Source: Albugo candida (Eukaryota; Oomycota; Peronosporomycetes; Albuginales; Albuginaceae). Taken from it: a DNA stretch of 64,000 bases. Positions 58,153 to 64,000 of the stretch are shown here, piece by piece. Each line of letters begins with the position of its first letter. Position 1 is the first letter of the stretch. Below the pieces are notes generated by a model. It was not told where the DNA came from and did no database searches. It saw only the letters and a list, made by a program, of their open reading frames with translations. The stretch covers positions 62,001-126,000 of the forward strand of contig CAJNAR010000150.1 of assembly GCA_905220665.1 (NCBI GenBank). The letters are read 5' to 3'. The translations under genes were made by a program, and so were the position numbers.

Positions 58153-59787
58153 TTACGATTGCGTTCGATCAACAATTCCTTTCACAAGCACTGGAATCGT
58201 TTCAAATAGATTCTTGAGCACGACATCGGGAAGATTGGCGATTTCTGTCTCTGCGTCCATTGGATTTTTATCGAGGATTACGCGAGTGGACCAGAGAAGA
58301 AGACATCCAGCGCTTGATGCATCTTTATAATCTTTTACCAGTACGCTACAAAAGCGTTATCAGGTCAATATCGACATACTTTGGGTTACGTACGTGGTGT
58401 TCTGGTTACGTCGAACGTGATTGATCGGTTTGTTTTGACTGGCATCATGCAAAATACTTCGTGAGATGAAAACACTTTTATCGGGATAGATGCGTTTGTG
58501 CTGCACACTGAGACGCTCCTCTTTGATTGCTCGATGACTAGAAGAGGAGTCGTTGATGATGAGGTTGACCACGCGACGGATATATTTCGTATCGGCATCG
58601 AGTTGTTCCAAAACTTGAACACTTTTCGTAAACGGATATTTACCTTCAAATTCCATATTTCCAAAATTAGCCCAAATGTGATCCATTATTTTCTTTGAGT
58701 CGAAATTGATAAAACGATGTCGAAAGAAAATATCCATTTCATCTTTTGATGTTTCGTATTGTACTTCGAGTCCGAAATACGCCATTGTCGGATTCTTTGG
58801 AGATCGAAACGATGCATTGCATTGCTGAATTTGCGCGTCAACTTCTTCGATCCCTTTTTCAACGTGTTGTAATAATGTGCTCCGAATAGGATAAAGTTGA
58901 GATTGTGTGGAGGAAGGTGACCGTATAGCTGCTGGTAGCGATCTTGGCGATGTACTTGTGGAAGACGGCGCATTCAAAATCATGTCTAGAGACGGGATCT
59001 ACAATACAGACAACATTTCAAGTTTTACAGGATGAATGACTCAAATTGCTGTGCTTACATTCAAAAGTGGCTGCTTGGTAAAATATTCTTGAAGTCGCTG
59101 AATAAATTTCATCTGTTCTGTTAAAGTGCGACGCAAAAAATCGTTTTCTTGGTCGACTCGAGCCCGAACGTTGGCATGCTGCTCGGCTTCTTTCTTCCAT
59201 GCAAGCTCAGTGTTGTATTCAGAAGGCTCGGATGACTGCAAAACCTCAATCTGTTCTTTTAAATCCTTCACTTTGGCACGCAGAGCGATCAATTCGTTCT
59301 ATCAAAGAGAAAACCTGTGAATATATATAGCCTTCGGGATATTATAGTCGAAGACACACACTTTTTGACGTTGTCGATGTTTTCGTGCAGCTTTTGCGAT
59401 TTGCGCTCTTCGCTTTGCTTTGGGATCCTCAAATTCATCCAATCGATGATCGTCCATGTATAACTGCCCTTTATGTCTCTTGTTAAATCGATCTGATATC
59501 ATACTGGTAGTGGGAGACGAGCTATCCGAAAAATGAGCGTGGGAAGAAAGCTGGTGTGGCACATTGCTGATAGGCGTCAATATAGAGCGATCCAGTGAGG
59601 ACGATAATGACATTACTCGTGAGTTGCCGTTGTTTGAGAGTGCTGAGATTACATTCAGATTATCCGAATTCGACAAAGGTGTGAGGGAGTCCACTGTTTG
59701 TGCTGACAGGTCAGCCGGCCGCGTGTTGCTTAAAGTAGAATTCGTTTCCGAATTCGCTTGGCGTAGTGAGTCATGAAAAGCATCCAT
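58153..59787 (-). CDS. bZIP transcription factor with a START-like C-terminal region, 487 aa
   Basis: Four exons: 59787-59362, 59298-59059, 58998-58394 and 58345-58153; introns of 63, 60 and 48 nt, in phase. Residues 1-120 are Ser/Asn-rich. The basic region DPKAKRRAQIAKAARKHRQR joins across intron 1 to the zipper NELIALRAKVKDLKEQIEVL. The C-terminal half has MAYFGLEVQYETSKDEMDIF, RRVVNLIIND and the final LVKDYKDASSAGCLLLWSTR, resembling the START-like region seen in oomycete bZIP and related regulators. At the position of the invariant DNA-contacting Asn of classical bZIPs I read Ile, with His in the usual Cys/Ser place, so its DNA specificity may differ. It shares an upstream region with RPT2. 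Confidence 0.8.
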
Positions 59788-60236
59788 TTTTGGTTGGCGT
59801 CGGGCGGGTTACTTGTCGTTAGTAAGGATCGCGAGGAACTGAGTGGATTCTGTGAGAGGTACAAGCTGTATAGCTGTATATACCAGATTGTTGCTCATGA
59901 ACGATTACGTAAAAAAATCCGTTTCTACTCAGCGCTTTTGCCATGGATTAGCCAATCATAATATCTGTTCAGAATATGCGAGCGTGGTTAGGGTAGTGAC
60001 GGGCTGGCTTCCACATTTTGTGATTACGTTGAAGAAACGTATATCAATTTGTATAGTGAAATTTTGGATTCTCGCGTTAGTTGTCTTGATCAGATACAAT
60101 AAATTAATTATATATTACATCATCGATTACGTAATACGAGTTACTATCCATTCGCAAATCTGAGTCTGAATTGCATTGGTTAATAATCAACACGTCTATA
60201 TCTGTAATTTGCACAAGCCCACCACACGAATAAAAA
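59788..60236. promoter_or_regulatory. Divergent upstream region of the bZIP gene and RPT2
   Basis: 449 bp without a gene between two divergently transcribed genes. I could not identify a proteasome-type control element by eye. Confidence 0.35.
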
Positions 60237-61677
60237 ATGGGCCAAAGCCAAAGCGGTTTGCCTCGCGAAGGCGCGAGGAAGAAGAAACAGGATGACGCGG
60301 AGAAGAAAAAGAAGAAATTTGAGCCTCGTAGCGGGGTCATGACGCATAAAAGACGCAAGAAGAAGGGACCCTCCGCAGCAGTGCGAATTCCAACAGTGTA
60401 TCCGACCGCAAAATGTAAACTTCGACTTCTCAAATTGGAGCGAATCAAAGATTTTTTGTTAATGGAGCAAGAATTTATTCAAAATCAAGAAGTTATGAAA
60501 CCAAAACACGAAAAAGACGAAGAAGAACGCTCCAAAGTCGACGATCTTCGCGGGAATCCAATGGGCGTCGGTACTTTGGAAGAGATCATCGATGACAACC
60601 ATGCGATCGTTTCATCATCGGTTGGTCCGGAATACTACGTCAGCGTCATGTCTTTTGTGAATCAAGATATGCTTGAAACAGGCTGCTCTGTTTTATTGCA
60701 TAATAAAGTCATGTCTGTTGTTGGAATATTGTCGGATGATACAGATCCGATGGTAAGTGTCATGAAGGTGGATAAAGCGCCCCTGGAGTCATATGCGGAT
60801 ATTGGAGGCCTTGACGCGCAAATTCAAGAGATTAAAGAAGCTGTGGAACTACCGCTGACACACCCGGAATTGTACGAAGGCATTGGTATAAAACCACCGA
60901 AAGGTGTCATTTTGTACGGGGAACCCGGAACAGGAAAAACCCTTCTGGCTAAAGCAGTGGCCAACCAGACGTCTGCGACATTCTTACGAGTTGTTGGATC
61001 TGAATTGATTCAGAAATATCTTGGTGATGGTCCGAAATTGGTTCGTGAAATGTTCCGTGTCGCCGAAGATCTCGCGCCATCTATTGTTTTTATTGATGAA
61101 ATTGATGCTGTCGGATCCAAACGATACGATTCGAATAGCGGTGGTACACGTGAGATTCAACGCACGATGCTCGAGCTTCTTAATCAATTGGATGGATTCG
61201 ATGAGCGCGGCGATGTCAAGGTATGAAAACCTTCATTAATCAATACACTGTTGATAATGCATGAAACACGCAGGTGATTATGGCGACAAATGCGATCCAA
61301 AGTTTGGATCCGGCGCTTATTCGACCTGGTCGCATCGATCGAAAGGTTGGTTGTGTCTGTCTAATCATCTACGTTCTCTTGGTTTTATGACTGTCAAAAT
61401 GTAGATTGAGTTCCCTCTGCCTGATACAAAAACAAAGCGTCGTATCTTCCAAATTCACACTGGCCGTATGAGTCTATCAGACGACGTGGATCTCGAAGAA
61501 TTCATCATGTCGAAAGATGAGCTTTCTGGAGCCGATATTAAGGCTATTTGCACGGAAGCAGGACTTTTGGCGCTACGTGAACGTCGAATGCGTGTCACAC
61601 ACGTGGACTTCGCCAAAGCCAAGGAAAAGGCTCTCTATCGAAAGAAAGCGAATATTCCAGAAGGTCTTTACCTTTAA
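60237..61677 (+). CDS. RPT2: 26S proteasome regulatory subunit 4 (RPT2/PSMC1), 442 aa
   Basis: Three exons, 60237-61220, 61274-61345 and 61405-61677; introns of 53 and 59 nt. The N-terminus MGQSQSG is the known myristoylation site of RPT2, followed by a Lys-rich stretch and a coiled coil. The AAA domain has Walker A GEPGTGKT (residues 228-235), a [13 protein letters not shown]alker B, and [14 protein letters not shown] running over the first intron into MATNA and RPGRIDRK (arginine fingers). It ends in LYL, the HbYX tail that opens the 20S gate. Walker A carries Glu at its second position where Pro or Ala is more usual. All catalytic residues are kept. Confidence 0.97.
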
Positions 61678-61868
61678 GCAGCGCATAATATAATTTCACT
61701 CAGAAATTTGTGAGGTTTATGTATTGTATTACTGCATTTTTTCAACAACTCGGGTATCATTAGCAGTGCCAACGAATCAAAAAATGCACCGACTTTCTAC
61801 AAATTGTAAACTGCAATTGTACTTTTAAATAATAAGATGGAATGTTTTCGCAAAGGCTTTCGAAATCT

Positions 61869-63643
61869 TTAGCGTTTGACGTGATAAGATACTGGACGTG
61901 AAGGTCTCCTGCTATGTTTGATCCAAACCCTCCTACCGTTGTGGTCACTACGCGCTGCATGAGACAGACTCTTGTTCGTCTCACAGACATCTTCCTCTTC
62001 GTCACTCATTTCTTGAGCGATCGCATGCCGACGGGATGTCCTTGTTTGCTGTACCACACAATTCAAGTCGTCCACAAAATCTCTACTTCGTTTTCGGTTT
62101 CTAAATTGCATATCATTTTGATCCGCAGTTGCTTCTATCTCATTAGTATCTGTAGATGTTTGTTGTGGCATAGCCTTCGCTAAGCTGCTATACAAATCAG
62201 CTATGTCATAATAGCTTTTGTATGGGCTTCGTTCGTGTAAACGAGCCAGTAGTGCTTGCGCAGCCAATTGCTTGGAGATACGTTTGGTTGAGCCCACTCC
62301 CTTCACAGCAACAATGAGCATTTGCATACGGTTCAATGCGCACAACGGGTACCTCGCCCGCTTTTTTTCCACAGGATGCGACTGTTTTGAAGCTATTGCA
62401 TCCATTCTTTTCCGTCATCAGCGTATTGTAAACCACCGAGATGCCTCGATTCCGATTCTGATATTCTTGCAGTACTTGTGCGGGCGTTCGTATCGATAAT
62501 GCGAGGCAAGCCTCGAGTCAACTGTCAATGTGTATGAAATCGAGACGAGTTATCTTACGTACAGAAAGAACACGATCGTCCGACATTGACAATTGCTTGA
62601 AGTCTTCGAGACTCTACGAGAGCGCATGAGAACATGAACCTACGTGCTTTTTCAATGACTCAAACCATCGACTTGGAATCCATTCCATATGACATCATTT
62701 GATCGGTATAATCGACGCTTTTCTCGCATGCATTGGTGTCCTTCTTCACCAAAAGCTTTTGGAAATCGGGAATTCTATCCAACCGTTAGCAATGTATTGT
62801 AGGATGAGAGCATGAACGAGAGTGATGTACAATTTCTTGAGCGCAGACTCCACCGCCGCTTCTCTTGCCAGAACCTTGGATGGTCGGCTTTCCATCGAGT
62901 ACCGTTTCTCGTGCACGTAAATCGCACACGTGACTGGATTTATTAGATCTATAGTACACATTGAGAATCACTTCCTGAAATCGATTCAACTGATTGACCT
63001 CACCATCATTCTTGGAAAACTCGTAGCGAGGGGTGCATCGTAACGCCGCTACTATATAATCCTACAGAAAAGGATGTAAACAAAGTATACAAGTTACAAA
63101 ATGAGCAGCCAACCCGAAGCAGCGCTTTTGCTGATTTTCCTTCTGGATTCTCAATTCGAACGCCATTTACAAGAATTGTGTTGAAGACATCAATAGTCTC
63201 ATGAAGTTTTCCAATTCCCACGATGCGCTTGATGCTCTAAAGTGAGGTAAATAACATAGTTATACGGATGGCAATGCTGCTATTGTGCTGATAAGTACTG
63301 ATTCGCTGGTAGGAAGAAGAGTGTGGTCGAAATGCGAATGTTTATGAGTCTCATAAACTTCATTTTCATTGCAAGAGCGAAATATATTTAGAGGAGGCAA
63401 ATGTGAGCGAGCAAATGCGTCGAAATCGGCCTCTGAATTGCAGCTTCCAATGCGATACGGTCGAGACCAACAGACGACTTTGGTCTTTTCATGAACAAAA
63501 AATCGAATTCCGGAATCATGAAGCATCTCCACCCATCCTTCAGGTAGCACAGAGTCATATTCGCTGCATGCTGATATATCTGTTGATAGTTTATGTCCCT
63601 CAGAAGCGCTCAAAGCCACCGTCGTATCATTCATGTTAATCAT
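61869..63643 (-). CDS. DGCR8/Pasha-like protein: WW domain plus two dsRNA-binding domains, 462 aa
   Basis: Eight exons: 63643-63299, 63236-63114, 63061-63004, 62948-62818, 62755-62666, 62613-62563, 62511-62353 and 62300-61869; introns of 51-62 nt, all phases consistent. Residues 33-63 are a WW domain (LPEGWVEMLHDSG ... VVCWSRPY). NPEGKSAKALLRDYI opens dsRBD1 (about 144-219; Y-x-F-S, then SRPSKVLAREAAVESALKKL). SLEDFKQLSMSDDRVLS and RTPAQVLQEYQNRNRGISVV lead into dsRBD2 (about 250-345; GVGSTKRISKQLAAQALLAR), followed by YYDIADLY and a basic tail. This order and these linkers match DGCR8, the RNA-binding partner of Drosha. The heme-site Pro-Cys of DGCR8 is not exact (PPLNIFRSC). Family assignment is from remembered DGCR8 features; RNA function is inference. 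Confidence 0.8.
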
Positions 63644-64000
63644 TGTGGTTCCAGTAAACAATTATGTGAGGCACCTTATTATAGAGGAGGCGTTGATTGG
63701 GTGCGACTCTTTGTCGATCTTTCCAATCAAATATGACATAGCTAATGGTGATATTTGGACGCTTAATGACAGACAGCTTTTCTGACAAGTGTTAATGAAT
63801 GCATGCTTCCGAATTGTCGCTTATAGAGAAGCGGTACGACATAGGTATTTTGTCATCCCAGTAGCTGTAAAGATGTGAAAAGCAGATGGAAATGCAATAC
63901 TAGTGAAACTGAACATGCGGGAACGGCTACCAAAGCGCGGTATACGTTGAAGCGACAGTATCTAAAATTCTATTCCGACAATTTACGATATTGCATATAA
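63644..64000. other. Upstream flank of the DGCR8-like gene
   Basis: No gene seen in the last 357 bp. A further 5' exon cannot be excluded. Confidence 0.35.

Overview
The window looks like nuclear DNA of an oomycete; an Albugo-like white-rust pathogen is my best guess, but that genus is inference. The signs are very short GT-AG introns (45-80 nt) that restore conserved proteins, tightly packed genes, a seven-helix receptor fused to an inositol 4-phosphatase (a receptor-enzyme layout I associate with oomycetes), and gene-poor stretches holding transposon debris and predicted secreted proteins. All exon models were built by hand from reading frame, splice signals and remembered family patterns; no search was run.

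Layout. 1-12.9 kb is gene-poor: a decayed MULE/FAR1-type transposase (1-1560, minus), an inverted-repeat element (about 1680-2590), an unrecognised broken coding region (6.5-7.85 kb), a gutted hAT copy (8.56-9.39 kb) and one predicted secreted protein (10.5-11.0 kb). An intact 1006-codon BED/hAT reading frame (12.9-15.95 kb) sits at the border with a gene-rich block: membrane-anchored thioredoxin-fold protein, PTB-type RNA-binding protein and ARF1 (16-20.4 kb). 20.5-29.4 kb is sparse again, with two convergent tRNA-Gly genes, two predicted secreted proteins and a dispersed repeat.

From 29.4 kb to the end the window is gene-dense: a large secreted protein, NADH-cytochrome b5 reductase, a small conserved-looking protein, a makorin-like RING protein, a ZFC3H1-like protein fused to leucine-rich repeats, a SUKH/SMI1-like protein, a PH-domain protein, the receptor-INPP4 fusion, NAR1, COX10, methionine aminopeptidase 1, a UIM-RING ligase, an unrecognised helical protein, biotin-protein ligase, katanin p60, a bZIP factor and proteasome subunit RPT2. 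The last gene (61.9-63.6 kb, minus) is the most striking: spliced as eight exons it gives a WW domain followed by two dsRNA-binding domains in the order, spacing and linker pattern of DGCR8/Pasha, the Drosha partner of the animal Microprocessor.

Most genes are housekeeping and not an operon. Links that do stand out: RNA processing and surveillance (DGCR8-like, ZFC3H1-like, PTB), ubiquitin/proteasome (makorin-like, UIM-RING, RPT2), metal and cofactor biogenesis (NAR1, COX10, biotin ligase) and phosphoinositide signalling (receptor-INPP4, PH protein).
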